From contig JBNFNA010000006.1 of assembly GCA_049941595.1 (NCBI GenBank), positions 1 through 64,000 on the forward strand: a DNA stretch of 64,000 nt, read 5' to 3'. Shown here in pieces: positions 34,757 to 43,701 of this stretch (position 1 is the stretch's first letter; each line of letters opens with the position of its first letter). The notes beneath the pieces were generated by a model, which worked only from the letters and a program-made list of their open reading frames with translations, ran no database searches and was not told the origin of the DNA. This DNA is from Pasteurella sp049941595. Its GTDB lineage: Bacteria > Pseudomonadota > Gammaproteobacteria > Enterobacterales > Pasteurellaceae. Position numbers and translations under genes: made by a program.

Positions 34757-35767
34757 TTACACAAGTTGGCTCATTCCAACATTCACGAAAAATCCGCCGA
34801 TAACTAACCAACATAGCACTAACGCACCTAAAATCAGCGGTTTAAGACCGGCTTGTTTGATGGCGTTGATATGCGTAGTTAAACCTAAAGCCGTCATTGC
34901 TGAGATTAATAGTAGTCCGTCGAGTTCGACAATCCAACGCACGATATCAACAGGAATGAGAGAGAAAGAGTTGATGATCGCCATTAAAATAAATAAAAAG
35001 GCAAACCAAGGAATGGTAATTTTACTCGTTTGTGGGTTATCGCTTTGTTTTGCAAGTAACCACGAAATAAAGAGTAAGAAAGGCGCAAGCATCATTACAC
35101 GAATCATTTTTGAAATCACTGCCGTATCTGCCGTAGCTGGGCTAATATTGCCACCTGCAGCATAAACTTGTGCGACTTCGTGTACGCTCGAGCCGATATA
35201 AATACCAAATTGATGTTCACTCAACCACGCAGAGAGATAAGGGTACATCACAGGGTATAAAAACATTGAGATCGTACCGAAAATCACAATAACTGCCACC
35301 GCAACCGACACTTGGTGCGATTCGGCTTTGGTCACAGGCTGCATTGACATAATCGCTGCTGCACCGCAAATACTGCAACCACCCGCAGTGAGATAGACAA
35401 TTTGTTTATCCATTTTGAGATAACGCAAGCCGAGCCAAAGCGTAATTACAAAAGTCCCAATCAGCATAATGACATCGGTCAAAATCGCATTCACACCGAC
35501 CGCACTGATATCTTGAAAGGTCAGGCGGAAACCATACAAAATAATCCCTAAGCGCAATAAAGTGCCTTTGGCCAACATCACGCCTTGTGAAGTATGTTGT
35601 GAAATTTTGGGGTAAAGCGTATTGCCTAAGAGGATACCAAGTAGAATAGCGATGGTGAGGGCGCTGAGTTTTGCATTCACTGCAAATGCGCTTTTGGCGA
35701 GCATATCAACAATAAAAGTAAGTAATGCGACAAAAGCCAATCCAATATACATTGTTTTATTTTTCAT
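34757..35767 (-). CDS. yeiH: YeiH/UPF0324 family membrane protein
   Basis: 336 aa, about ten membrane segments. Family motifs: ILLGNTLYPKIS, LRLGIILYGFRLTFQDI, LTAGGCSICGAAAIM, and GIYIGSSVHEVAQVYAAGG. Function unproven; a UPF0324 inner-membrane protein, sulfonate/sulfate export proposed for relatives. Monocistronic, convergent with pabA and upstream of the adhE terminator. Confidence 0.88.
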   Translation of the reverse strand: MKNKTMYIGLAFVALLTFIVDMLAKSAFAVNAKLSALTIAILLGILLGNTLYPKISQHTSQGVMLAKGTLLRLGIILYGFRLTFQDISAVGVNAILTDVIMLIGTFVITLWLGLRYLKMDKQIVYLTAGGCSICGAAAIMSMQPVTKAESHQVSVAVAVIVIFGTISMFLYPVMYPYLSAWLSEHQFGIYIGSSVHEVAQVYAAGGNISPATADTAVISKMIRVMMLAPFLLFISWLLAKQSDNPQTSKITIPWFAFLFILMAIINSFSLIPVDIVRWIVELDGLLLISAMTALGLTTHINAIKQAGLKPLILGALVLCWLVIGGFFVNVGMSQLV

Positions 35768-35885
35768 TAGAATTTCCTTAGTGGATAAGGCTAGTTGAAT
35801 AAATGTAATTCAAAAGGATAAAGCGATTTGAGGTGGATGTAAAATTGATTCTATCGATATTTTCAGCAAAAATTTGGTAAAAAAA

Positions 35886-35928
35886 CAACCGCACTTTCAC
35901 TGAGTGAGCAAAAGTGCGGTTAATTTTT
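35886..35928. terminator. Inverted-USS terminator after adhE
   Basis: Two uptake signals in inverted orientation (AACCGCACTTT/AAAGTGCGGTT, 11-bp stem) with T-runs on both strands (AATTTTTTT on plus; TTGTTTTTTT on minus), just past the adhE stop. Classic Haemophilus paired-USS terminator. Confidence 0.88.
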
Positions 35929-35942
35929 TTATTATTTAAGGA

Positions 35943-38567
35943 TTAATACTGCCCTTCCTCATAACCGTTGTAAGCGTTGGTTAAAATCACTTCCATATCA
36001 GCGACAACTGGTTGGCGTGGGTTTGCTGGTGAGCATTGGTCTTCAAACGCGAGTAATGCGATTTGACGACGTGCATCCATCCATTCTTTTTCATCAATGC
36101 CTTGCTCTTTGAAAGACATTTTGATGCCCACACTCACAGCTAAGTCGTAGCACGCTTTTGCGAAAGATTTCACACCTTCTTCTGGTGTTGAACAAGGTAA
36201 ACCTAACATACGCGCGATGTCTTGGTATTTCACATCGGCTTTGTAGTAGTTATATTTCGGCCAAGTTGCGGTTTTTTGTGGACGAGTACCGTTATAACGA
36301 ATCACGTGCGGCATTAATACTGCGTTGGTACGACCGTGTGGTGTGTGGAAACGGCCACCAATTTTGTGCGCAAGTGAGTGGTTCATACCTAAGAATGCGT
36401 TTGCAAATGCCATACCAGCCATTGTTGAAGCATTGTGCATTTTTTCACGCGACTCTGGATCTTTCTCTTTCACTGAACGTTCTAAATGTTCAAACACCAA
36501 TTTAATCGCTTGTAATGCAAGACCGTCGGTAAAGTCGTTAGCAAGTACTGACACATAGGCTTCGGTTGCGTGCGTTAATACGTCTAAGCCCGTGTCAGCA
36601 GCAACGTGCGCAGGCACACTCATTACAAATGCCGGGTCAACAATAGCCACTGTTGGGGTTAATGAATAGTCTGCGATTGGGTATTTTTTATCGCCTTCAG
36701 TGATAACAGCAAACGGGGTCACTTCAGAACCAGTACCTGATGTGGTTGGAATACCCACAAAGCGCGCTTTGCGGCCTAATTGTGGGAATTTGAATGCACG
36801 TTTGCGGATATCCATAAATTTCTGTACTAAATCACGGAAGTCCACTTCTGGTTGTTCGTAGAATAACCACATCACTTTTGCTGCGTCCATTGCTGAACCA
36901 CCACCTAACGCAATAATTGTATCTGGTTGGTAATTGCGGATTAACTCAGTACCACGACGAACAGTTTCGATTGATGGATCTGGCTCAACATCCGCAAATA
37001 ATTGGTAAGTTACGTGATTACCACGAGCGGTAATTTGTTTTGCGATTTTTTCAACGAAACCTAAATCCACCATCGTGCGATCGGTCACAATAACCACACG
37101 CTCCATTCCTTTCATTGATTGTAAATATTGGATTGAGTCGCGTTCAAAATAGATTTTTGAAGGCACTTTGAACCATTGCATATTATTTCTCCGTCTTCCC
37201 ACTCGTTTAATGTTTAATAAATTGACCGCACTTACGTTGTTGCCTACAGAGTTTTTGCCGTACGAACCACAACCAAGGGTGAGAGATGGAAGGAAAGAGT
37301 TATACACATCACCGATACCACCGAAAGTTGAAGGTGAGTTCCAAATCACACGAATCGCTTTCACACGATCGCCATACGCTTTCGCAATAGCTGCATCTTT
37401 CGTGTGAATTGCAGCTGAGTGACCTAAGCCGTGGAAATTCACCATTGCTTCTGACAGTTCAAAGCCGTTTTCAGTTGAAGTAGATTTTAAAATTGCTAAC
37501 ACAGGTGATAATTTTTCACGCGTTAATGGCTCTTTTTCGCCCACTTCTTTACATTCTGCTACTAGAATGTTGGTTTTTTCAGGCACTTTAAAGCCTGCTT
37601 GTTCTGCAATCCAAGTGGCTGGCTTACCTACAATATTTGCATTTAATTTTGCACCACCACAGTTTGCACTATTCGCTTTTACGCCAAAAATGAATTCTTC
37701 TAGCATTGCTTTTTCTTTTTTGTTTACGAAGTACACGCCGTAAGATTTCATTTCTGCCACAAATTCATCGTACACTTCCTGATCGACAATTACTGCCTGC
37801 TCAGATGCACAAATCATCCCGTTATCAAAGGATTTTGACATCACAATATCGTGGGTTGCTTGTTTAATGTCCGCTGTTTTTTCAACGTATGCCGGCACGT
37901 TACCTGCCCCTACGCCTAATGCCGGTTTTCCGCAAGAATAAGCTGCTTCCACCATCGCATTACCACCCGTTGCAAGAATAGTTGCAATGCCAGGGTGTTT
38001 CATTAATGCCGCAGTGCCTTCCATTGATGGGTTTTCAATCCATTGGATACAGTTTTTCGGTGCACCCGCTGCAACAGCTGCTTCGTAAACAACTCGAGCT
38101 GCGTGAGCAGAACATTGTTGTGCAGAAGGGTGGAAAGCAAAGACGATTGGGTTACGGGTTTTTAGAGAGATGAGGGCTTTGAAAATAGCGGTGGAAGTTG
38201 GGTTAGTGGTTGGTGTGATACCGCAAACAACTCCGACTGGGTCAGCAATTTCAGTGATACCGGTGACATCGTCTTCACTGATTACGCCTACTGTCTTCAG
38301 GTTTCGCATATTATTGACGACATATTCACACGCAAACAGGTTTTTGGTTGCTTTGTCTTCAAACACGCCACGCCCTGTTTCTTCATAGGCGTGCATTGCT
38401 AACACACCGTGTTGATCTAGTGCTGCAACAGAGGCTTTCGCAACAATATAGTCCACCTGTTTTTGATCAAGTTGGCGAAACTCTTCTAGTGCCACCAATC
38501 CTTTTTCAACCAGTGCATTCACTTCCGCTTGTGCAGGACTGATATTATTTTCAGCAGTATGACTCAT
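35943..38567 (-). CDS. adhE: Bifunctional aldehyde-alcohol dehydrogenase AdhE
   Basis: 874 aa, normal for AdhE (about 890). N-terminal CoA-acylating aldehyde dehydrogenase domain (about 1-440) with catalytic cysteine in DNGMICASEQAVIVD near 246; linker with NNMQWFKVPSKIYFERD; C-terminal iron-dependent alcohol dehydrogenase (about 450-874) with GGGSAMDAAKVMWLFYEQP, PTTSGTGSEVTPFAVI and MNHSLAHKIGGRFHTPHGR carrying iron ligands. Reduces acetyl-CoA to ethanol to reoxidise NADH in fermentation; forms spirosomes in relatives. Divergent from satP across a 246-base region with a CRP/FNR-like site. RBS AGGAG. Confidence 0.97.
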   Translation of the reverse strand: MSHTAENNISPAQAEVNALVEKGLVALEEFRQLDQKQVDYIVAKASVAALDQHGVLAMHAYEETGRGVFEDKATKNLFACEYVVNNMRNLKTVGVISEDDVTGITEIADPVGVVCGITPTTNPTSTAIFKALISLKTRNPIVFAFHPSAQQCSAHAARVVYEAAVAAGAPKNCIQWIENPSMEGTAALMKHPGIATILATGGNAMVEAAYSCGKPALGVGAGNVPAYVEKTADIKQATHDIVMSKSFDNGMICASEQAVIVDQEVYDEFVAEMKSYGVYFVNKKEKAMLEEFIFGVKANSANCGGAKLNANIVGKPATWIAEQAGFKVPEKTNILVAECKEVGEKEPLTREKLSPVLAILKSTSTENGFELSEAMVNFHGLGHSAAIHTKDAAIAKAYGDRVKAIRVIWNSPSTFGGIGDVYNSFLPSLTLGCGSYGKNSVGNNVSAVNLLNIKRVGRRRNNMQWFKVPSKIYFERDSIQYLQSMKGMERVVIVTDRTMVDLGFVEKIAKQITARGNHVTYQLFADVEPDPSIETVRRGTELIRNYQPDTIIALGGGSAMDAAKVMWLFYEQPEVDFRDLVQKFMDIRKRAFKFPQLGRKARFVGIPTTSGTGSEVTPFAVITEGDKKYPIADYSLTPTVAIVDPAFVMSVPAHVAADTGLDVLTHATEAYVSVLANDFTDGLALQAIKLVFEHLERSVKEKDPESREKMHNASTMAGMAFANAFLGMNHSLAHKIGGRFHTPHGRTNAVLMPHVIRYNGTRPQKTATWPKYNYYKADVKYQDIARMLGLPCSTPEEGVKSFAKACYDLAVSVGIKMSFKEQGIDEKEWMDARRQIALLAFEDQCSPANPRQPVVADMEVILTNAYNGYEEGQY

Positions 38568-38668
38568 AATAATTTCTCCTAATATTTATAAAACTTAAAT
38601 TTTTAAACTGATAAAATTATAGTCATTTATCTACCTAAAAAGTAGCAAAATCCACAAAATTAAGACAA

Positions 38669-38686
38669 TTTGTGACCTAGATCAAC
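38669..38686. promoter_or_regulatory. CRP/FNR-like palindrome between adhE and satP
   Basis: TTTGTGACCTAGATCAAC: combines a full TGTGA half site with a GATCAA (FNR-type) half site. In this fermentative gene context an anaerobic or catabolite regulator is plausible. Sequence match only, position roughly midway between the two starts. Confidence 0.4.
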
Positions 38687-38813
38687 TTTTTTTGAGGTGT
38701 ATATTTTACATACAATATTTTTGCTTCGACCTCTTTATTTCTACGTAAAGATAGTGGATACTATTGCACCTTTTTAAAAAGGTGATTTTTTTAACTCTAA
38801 AGGAAACTTTTTT

Positions 38814-39380
38814 ATGTCATCATCAAAAGATAAATACGCAAATCCAGGCCCATTAGGTTTATGTGGTTTTGCTTTAACAACTTGGTTACTATGCTTAATT
38901 AACGGCGGATTCTTTGATACTGAGAGCCTTGGTATCGTGCTTGGTATGGCATTTGCTTTCGGTGGTACAGCACAAATGATCGCAGGGATGTTTGAATTCA
39001 AAAAAGGTAACACTTTTGGTTTCACTGCATTCATCAGCTACGGCGCATTTTGGTGGTCTTGGGCATTATTTGTGGTCTTCTTCAAAGGTAACACCCCTGC
39101 AACATTCGTTGGTTGGTATTTAGCAGTTTGGGGCACATTCACATTAATGATGTTCTTAGCAAGCTTTAGCAAACCACGCGCATTACAAGCAATTTTCTTC
39201 TTCTTAACGCTAACCTTCTACGCATTGGCGATCGGTGATGCAACGGGTAACCACAGCATCGTAAACGTAGGTGGATACTTAGGTTTAATCACTGCACTTT
39301 GTGCATTCTATTTAGCGGCAGCGGAAATGTTAATCGACTCTTATGGTCGTGAAATTTTACCAATCGGTGCTAAAAAATAA
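38814..39380 (+). CDS. satP: Acetate/succinate-proton symporter SatP (YaaH)
   Basis: 188 aa, six membrane segments, AceTr (GPR1/FUN34/YaaH) family. The NPGPLGLCGFALTTWLL signature is the family NPAPLGL motif; GGTAQMIAGMFEFKKGNTFG and AFISYGAFWWSW follow. Likely carries acetate (and succinate). Divergent from adhE, so acetate exchange and ethanol formation are linked. RBS AAGGAAA, terminator at 39404-39431. Confidence 0.93.
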   Translation: MSSSKDKYANPGPLGLCGFALTTWLLCLINGGFFDTESLGIVLGMAFAFGGTAQMIAGMFEFKKGNTFGFTAFISYGAFWWSWALFVVFFKGNTPATFVGWYLAVWGTFTLMMFLASFSKPRALQAIFFFLTLTFYALAIGDATGNHSIVNVGGYLGLITALCAFYLAAAEMLIDSYGREILPIGAKK

Positions 39381-39403
39381 TTTTCTTTGCTGGAAAATGA
39401 AAC

Positions 39404-39431
39404 GACCGAGCGCTTTGCTCGGTCTTTTTTT
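39404..39431 (+). terminator. Terminator after satP
   Basis: Stem GACCGAGC/GCTCGGTC, loop GCTTT, then TTTTTTT. Confidence 0.9.
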
Positions 39432-39441
39432 ATCAAAACTT

Positions 39442-40074
39442 TTATGGAAACAACCGCACTTTTTTCCATTGTTCAGAATGGCGTTCATATTGAATACGAT
39501 CGTGTAATCGGCTCGGTCTGCCTTGCCAAAACTCAATAAGTTCTGGAATCACAACATAACCGCCCCAATGTGGCGGACGAGGCACATTTAATGGATGTTG
39601 GGTGGCTATTAATGCCGCTTTCGTCAATAAAACTTGTTTACTGGAAAGTATCGCACTTTGCTCACTTGCCCAAGCGCCAATGCGACTGGTATAAGGTCGT
39701 GAGGCAAAATAGGTATCGGATTCAGCTTCAGATAATTTTTCCACTCGACCTTCAACACGCACTTGCCGTTCTAACTCTGGCCAGAAAAATGTGAGGGCCG
39801 CATAAGGATGCTCAGCTAATGCTTTGCCTTTACGGCTAAGATAATTAGTAAAAAAGACAAAACCCTGTTGATTCACTTCTTTTAATAACACAATACGGCA
39901 ATTTGGCTTACCCTTGGTATCCACAGTCGCAAGGCTCATTGCAGTTGGCTCGTGAACTTTGGCTTGTATTGCCTCAGTCAGCCATTGTTGGAATTGAATC
40001 AGTGGACTTTCGTGACAGGCTTTTTGGGATAAGGTTTTCTTGCTGTATTCATCACGGATATGGTGCAAATCCAT
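39442..40074 (-). CDS. pdxH: Pyridoxamine/pyridoxine 5'-phosphate oxidase
   Basis: 210 aa FMN enzyme that makes pyridoxal 5'-phosphate. Motifs: EPTAMSLATVDTKGKPNCRIVLLKEV (FMN-binding start), FFTNYLSRKGKAL, FFWPELERQVRVEGRVEKL and the C-terminal RPSRLHDRIQYER with PLP/FMN contacts. RBS AAGGAGGG. It follows greB by 26 bases and may share its promoter. Confidence 0.95.
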   Translation of the reverse strand: MDLHHIRDEYSKKTLSQKACHESPLIQFQQWLTEAIQAKVHEPTAMSLATVDTKGKPNCRIVLLKEVNQQGFVFFTNYLSRKGKALAEHPYAALTFFWPELERQVRVEGRVEKLSEAESDTYFASRPYTSRIGAWASEQSAILSSKQVLLTKAALIATQHPLNVPRPPHWGGYVVIPELIEFWQGRPSRLHDRIQYERHSEQWKKVRLFP

Positions 40075-40100
40075 TTTACCCTCCTTAGAAAAGAAAGAGA

Positions 40101-40580
40101 TTAGCCTTTTTCATACCAAATTCGGTTCACATAAAATATCACAACCCCTGATGGCGTAGTGACTTTTATTTCATCATCAACGCCTTTACCAATTAATGCT
40201 CGCGCCACAGGTGAGTCGATAGAAATCCAGTTTTTGGCAGGGTCAAATTCATCACAGCCGACAATACGATATTGTTTTTCTTCGCCTTCTTCATTTTCTA
40301 ATGCAACCCAAGCACCAAAAAACACTTTGCCCTCTTGTTTCGGGTGATAATCCACAATTTGTAGCACTTCCAAACGTTTCATTAAAAAACGAACTCGGCG
40401 ATCAATCTCACGCAAACGGCGTTTACCATAAATATATTCTGCATTTTCACTGCGATCTCCTAATGCAGCCGCATCAGATACCGCTTGAGTCACTTTTGGG
40501 CGCTCATCTTTCCATAAAAATTTGAGTTCCTGATCGAGCGCATTCCAACCTGTACGAGTGATGTAATTTGACTTTGCCAT
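40101..40580 (-). CDS. greB: Transcription elongation factor GreB
   Basis: 159 aa from the ATG at 40580 (an upstream in-frame start adds only five residues). N-terminal coiled-coil finger (about 1-75) with ALGDRSENAEYIYGKRRLREID, the acidic tip D/E pair that triggers transcript cleavage by RNA polymerase, and a C-terminal FKBP-like domain. Sequence is GreB-like (KRRLREIDRRVRFLMKRLE) rather than GreA. Confidence 0.94.
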   Translation of the reverse strand: MAKSNYITRTGWNALDQELKFLWKDERPKVTQAVSDAAALGDRSENAEYIYGKRRLREIDRRVRFLMKRLEVLQIVDYHPKQEGKVFFGAWVALENEEGEEKQYRIVGCDEFDPAKNWISIDSPVARALIGKGVDDEIKVTTPSGVVIFYVNRIWYEKG

Positions 40581-40677
40581 AATGTCCACCAGCATAAAAA
40601 ATGATTGTGATTATTGTACCTCATTGCGGGCGATCGGGCTAAGACACGCTAACTATTTTTTATTTTACGCATTTATG

Positions 40678-40683
40678 TATAAT
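40678..40683 (+). promoter_or_regulatory. Probable -10 element for the secreted-protein gene at 40731
   Basis: A perfect TATAAT in TTATGTATAATGC, 47 bases upstream of the ATG. The -35 region is AT-rich and not close to TTGACA. Confidence 0.4.
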
Positions 40684-40730
40684 GCATATTTCGTGACTGA
40701 TAAAAATTCAACACACAACAAGGAACTTAA

Positions 40731-41288
40731 ATGAAAAAAATTATTGCCTTAACAGCGGTATTAGCATTATCGGTAACAGCAATTAGTGAAGCAAAAGGTG
40801 GGCGTGGTGGTCGTTCAGTAAGCCCATCTCGCCCAGTGGCAACTAAGCCTGCACCAGTGAAACAAACACAACAGCAGCAACAAAATGCCCAACAACCTGA
40901 TGCGACTTTTAACCAACAAGCAATTAATGCCGCAGCGGCAAAAGCACCAGCAGCGAACCAAGGAAATCGCTTAGCAAGCTTTGCAACTGGTGCGGCAGCA
41001 GGTTATTTATTAAGTGAAGTGTTAACCCCAACAGAAGCACACGCACAAACGCCAGCACAAGCAGATGCAAGCAAAAATTTACAACCATTAACAGCACCAG
41101 CAGGTAGCCCAGTGGCAACAACATTCAAAGCATTTGATGCAAGCAATCCAGCACTTGTTGGAATGGCGGGTGAGCAAAGCTTATTCTGCTTAAATGGTGC
41201 ACTTTATTTAGTGAACAAAAACAACAACCAAATCAGTGCAGTGACCGACAACCAAGCGAAACCAATTGCTTGTAGCGTAGCACAGTAA
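40731..41288 (+). CDS. Small secreted Gln/Ala-rich protein of unknown function
   Basis: 185 aa. Sec signal peptide (1-21, ...ISEAKGG). Then a Gly/Arg and Pro/Lys stretch, a run of glutamines (QQQQQNAQQ near 47-55), an alanine-rich hydrophobic patch (NRLASFATGAAAGYLLSEVL near 79-98) that could be a membrane or glycine-zipper-like segment, and a compact C-terminal domain with Cys152 and Cys182 that could form a disulfide. No family recognised. RBS AAGGAAC and a terminator follow, so it is a real monocistronic gene. Between greB and tex. Confidence 0.75.
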   Translation: MKKIIALTAVLALSVTAISEAKGGRGGRSVSPSRPVATKPAPVKQTQQQQQNAQQPDATFNQQAINAAAAKAPAANQGNRLASFATGAAAGYLLSEVLTPTEAHAQTPAQADASKNLQPLTAPAGSPVATTFKAFDASNPALVGMAGEQSLFCLNGALYLVNKNNNQISAVTDNQAKPIACSVAQ

Positions 41289-41296
41289 TTCCTTAT

Positions 41297-41319
41297 AAAA
41301 GCGGGCTTAGCTCGCTTTT
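41297..41319 (+). terminator. Terminator before tex
   Basis: Ten-base stem (AAAAGCGGGC/GCTCGCTTTT with one G-U pair), loop TTA, followed by a mixed T-rich tail (ATTGTCTTTAT). Confidence 0.65.
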
Positions 41320-41353
41320 ATTGTCTTTATATTCTTCTCAGTTTTTAAAAATT

Positions 41354-43669
41354 ATGCTTAATCAACAAATTAGCCAAATTATTGCAACGGAACTTAGCGT
41401 TCAACCACAACAAATTCTCGCCGCAATTCAACTTTTAGACGACGGTAACACCATTCCATTTATTGCACGTTACCGTAAAGAAGTCACTGGTGGCTTAGAT
41501 GACACCCAATTACGCCATTTTGAAACCCGTTTAATTTATTTGCGTGAGCTTGAAGATCGCCGTCAAACTATTTTAAAATCCATTGAAGAACAAGGCAAAT
41601 TGACCGATGAGCTTTGCCGCCAAATTCAGCAAGTCCAAAGCAAAACCGAATTAGAAGATTTATATTTACCTTACAAACCAAAACGCCGCACCAAAGGACA
41701 AATTGCGATTGAAGCAGGGCTTGAGCCATTGGCGGATTTGCTTTGGAATAGCCCAGAAAATGATCCAGAAACCACCGCACTTTCTTTCGTAGACAGTGAA
41801 AAAGGCGTCGCTGACAGCAAAGCGGCATTAGACGGTGCAAGATACATTTTAATGGAGCGCTTTGCCGAAGATGCAACACTTTTAGCGCAAGTTCGCCGCT
41901 ATTTACAACAAAATGCGGTATTAGTTTCAAAAGTTTTAGAAGGCAAAGAAGCTGAAGGCGCTAAATTCCAAGACTATTTTGATCATCAAGAACTCTTTAA
42001 AAATGTACCTTCACACCGCGCACTAGCAATGTTCCGCGGTCGTAATGAGGGTTTCTTACAGTTAAGTTTAAATGCCGATCCTGAACAAGAAGAAGGTGTG
42101 CGTCAAAGTTACTGTGAAGAAATTATCCGCCAACATTTAGGTGTACGTTTTACAGGACAGCCCGCCGATAAATGGCGTGAACAAGTGATTGCTTGGACGT
42201 GGAAAATCAAAGTCGCATTGCATTTAGAAACAGAATTAATGGGCAGCTTACGCGAAAAAGCGGAAGAAGAAGCGATCGATGTTTTCGCCAGAAATTTAAC
42301 CGCACTTTTAATGGCTGCACCGGCGGGGGCGAAAAATACAATGGGCTTAGACCCGGGCTTGCGTACAGGCGTGAAAGTCGCTGTTGTGGATAACACAGGT
42401 AAATTACTGGCAACAGATACTGTTTACCCACACACAGGGCAAGCAGAGCGTGCCGCCCTTGCAATTTATCAGCTTGGTAAAAAACACAATGTGGAGCTGA
42501 TTGCAATTGGTAACGGTACTGCCTCTCGTGAAACAGAACGCTTTGCCAAAGACATTATGAAGCAATTCACTGACTGGCAAGCACAAACAGTCGTGGTGAG
42601 CGAAGCGGGCGCATCGGTGTATTCTGCTTCCGAATTAGCCGCAACCGAATTTCCTGAGCTAGACGTGTCCTTGCGTGGAGCGGTATCCATTGCTCGCCGC
42701 TTGCAGGATCCCCTTGCCGAGTTGGTGAAAATTGAACCGAAAGCCATTGGCGTGGGACAATATCAACACGATGTGAACCAAAGCCAATTAGCCCGTAAAT
42801 TAGATGCGGTGGTGGAAGACTGTGTGAATGCGGTAGGCGTGGATTTAAACACAGCGTCAGCCCCATTATTGGCTCGTGTCGCGGGAATGACCAAAACCCT
42901 TGCACAAAATATCGTGGCATATCGTGATGAAAACGGACGCTTCGACAGTCGTGAACAACTGAAAAAAGTGCCCCGTTTAGGTCCAAAAGCATTCGAACAA
43001 TGTGCGGGATTTATGCGTATTGCAGAAGGTAAAAACCCACTTGATGCGTCGGGCGTTCACCCAGAGGCTTATCCTGTGGTTGAGAAGATTTTGCAAGCGA
43101 CCGAGCAATCAATCCAAGATTTAATGGGCAATGCAAGCGCCGTTCGTCAACTTGATGCGAAGAAATTCATTGATGAACAGTTTGGTTTGCCAACAGTGCA
43201 GGATATTTTCAAAGAGCTTGAAAAACCAGGTCGTGACCCACGAGGTGAATTTAAAACCGCTACCTTTATGGACGGCGTAGAAGACATCAACGACCTGAAA
43301 GCCGGTATGATTTTAGAAGGCACCGTGACCAACGTAACCAACTTCGGGGCGTTTGTGGACATTGGCGTGCATCAAGACGGTTTAGTGCATATCTCGTCAC
43401 TTTCTGACAAGTTCGTGGAAGATCCGCACCAAGTAGTGAAAACGGGCGACATCGTGAAAGTGAAAGTATTGGAAGTAGACGTACCTCGAAAACGCATCGC
43501 CTTAACAATGCGTTTAGATGAAAGTGCGGTCAAAAATTCAGAAAAAACTGACCGCACTTTATCGGCTAAATCACGTAGTAACCCTTCCACCAAAGGCCGT
43601 GAGCGCTCATCTGGCAACAATGCAATGGGCAATGCTTTTGCTGACGCGTTGAAGAATTGGAAAAAATAG
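41354..43669 (+). CDS. tex: RNA-binding transcription accessory protein Tex
   Basis: 771 aa from the ATG at 41354; earlier in-frame starts add only unrelated residues. Order: N-terminal Tex domain with IPFIARYRKEVTGGLDD, an RNase H-like (YqgF) domain with MGLDPGLRTGVKVAVVD near 330, helix-hairpin-helix repeats (ARVAGMTKTLAQNIVAYRDE, LKKVPRLGPKAFEQCAGFM), and a C-terminal S1 RNA-binding domain from about 645 (GMILEGTVTNVTNFGAFVDI). Contains an inverted USS pair at 43521-43560 in its coding end. Only 32 bases separate it from hsdM, with no terminator. Confidence 0.95.
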   Translation: MLNQQISQIIATELSVQPQQILAAIQLLDDGNTIPFIARYRKEVTGGLDDTQLRHFETRLIYLRELEDRRQTILKSIEEQGKLTDELCRQIQQVQSKTELEDLYLPYKPKRRTKGQIAIEAGLEPLADLLWNSPENDPETTALSFVDSEKGVADSKAALDGARYILMERFAEDATLLAQVRRYLQQNAVLVSKVLEGKEAEGAKFQDYFDHQELFKNVPSHRALAMFRGRNEGFLQLSLNADPEQEEGVRQSYCEEIIRQHLGVRFTGQPADKWREQVIAWTWKIKVALHLETELMGSLREKAEEEAIDVFARNLTALLMAAPAGAKNTMGLDPGLRTGVKVAVVDNTGKLLATDTVYPHTGQAERAALAIYQLGKKHNVELIAIGNGTASRETERFAKDIMKQFTDWQAQTVVVSEAGASVYSASELAATEFPELDVSLRGAVSIARRLQDPLAELVKIEPKAIGVGQYQHDVNQSQLARKLDAVVEDCVNAVGVDLNTASAPLLARVAGMTKTLAQNIVAYRDENGRFDSREQLKKVPRLGPKAFEQCAGFMRIAEGKNPLDASGVHPEAYPVVEKILQATEQSIQDLMGNASAVRQLDAKKFIDEQFGLPTVQDIFKELEKPGRDPRGEFKTATFMDGVEDINDLKAGMILEGTVTNVTNFGAFVDIGVHQDGLVHISSLSDKFVEDPHQVVKTGDIVKVKVLEVDVPRKRIALTMRLDESAVKNSEKTDRTLSAKSRSNPSTKGRERSSGNNAMGNAFADALKNWKK
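43521..43560. other. Inverted uptake-signal pair inside the tex reading frame
   Basis: AAAGTGCGGTCA and TGACCGCACTTT form a 12-bp stem within codons for the Tex C-terminal tail. No T-run follows, so it cannot be a normal terminator. It is the only USS pair I see inside a coding region in the window. Confidence 0.75.
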
Positions 43670-43701
43670 CTACAACCCCAAAAACCACAAGGAAAAATAC
43701 T

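Noticed and set aside
35943..38567. adhE as two separate genes (ALDH and ADH)
   Set aside because: The reading frame is continuous through the linker; length and domain order are those of AdhE.
38774..39034. Antisense 86-codon frame over satP
   Set aside because: Shadow of satP; would remove the satP RBS and has no independent support.
42567..42992. Long antisense frame in tex
   Set aside because: Shadow of the tex reading frame; composition and codon use follow tex.
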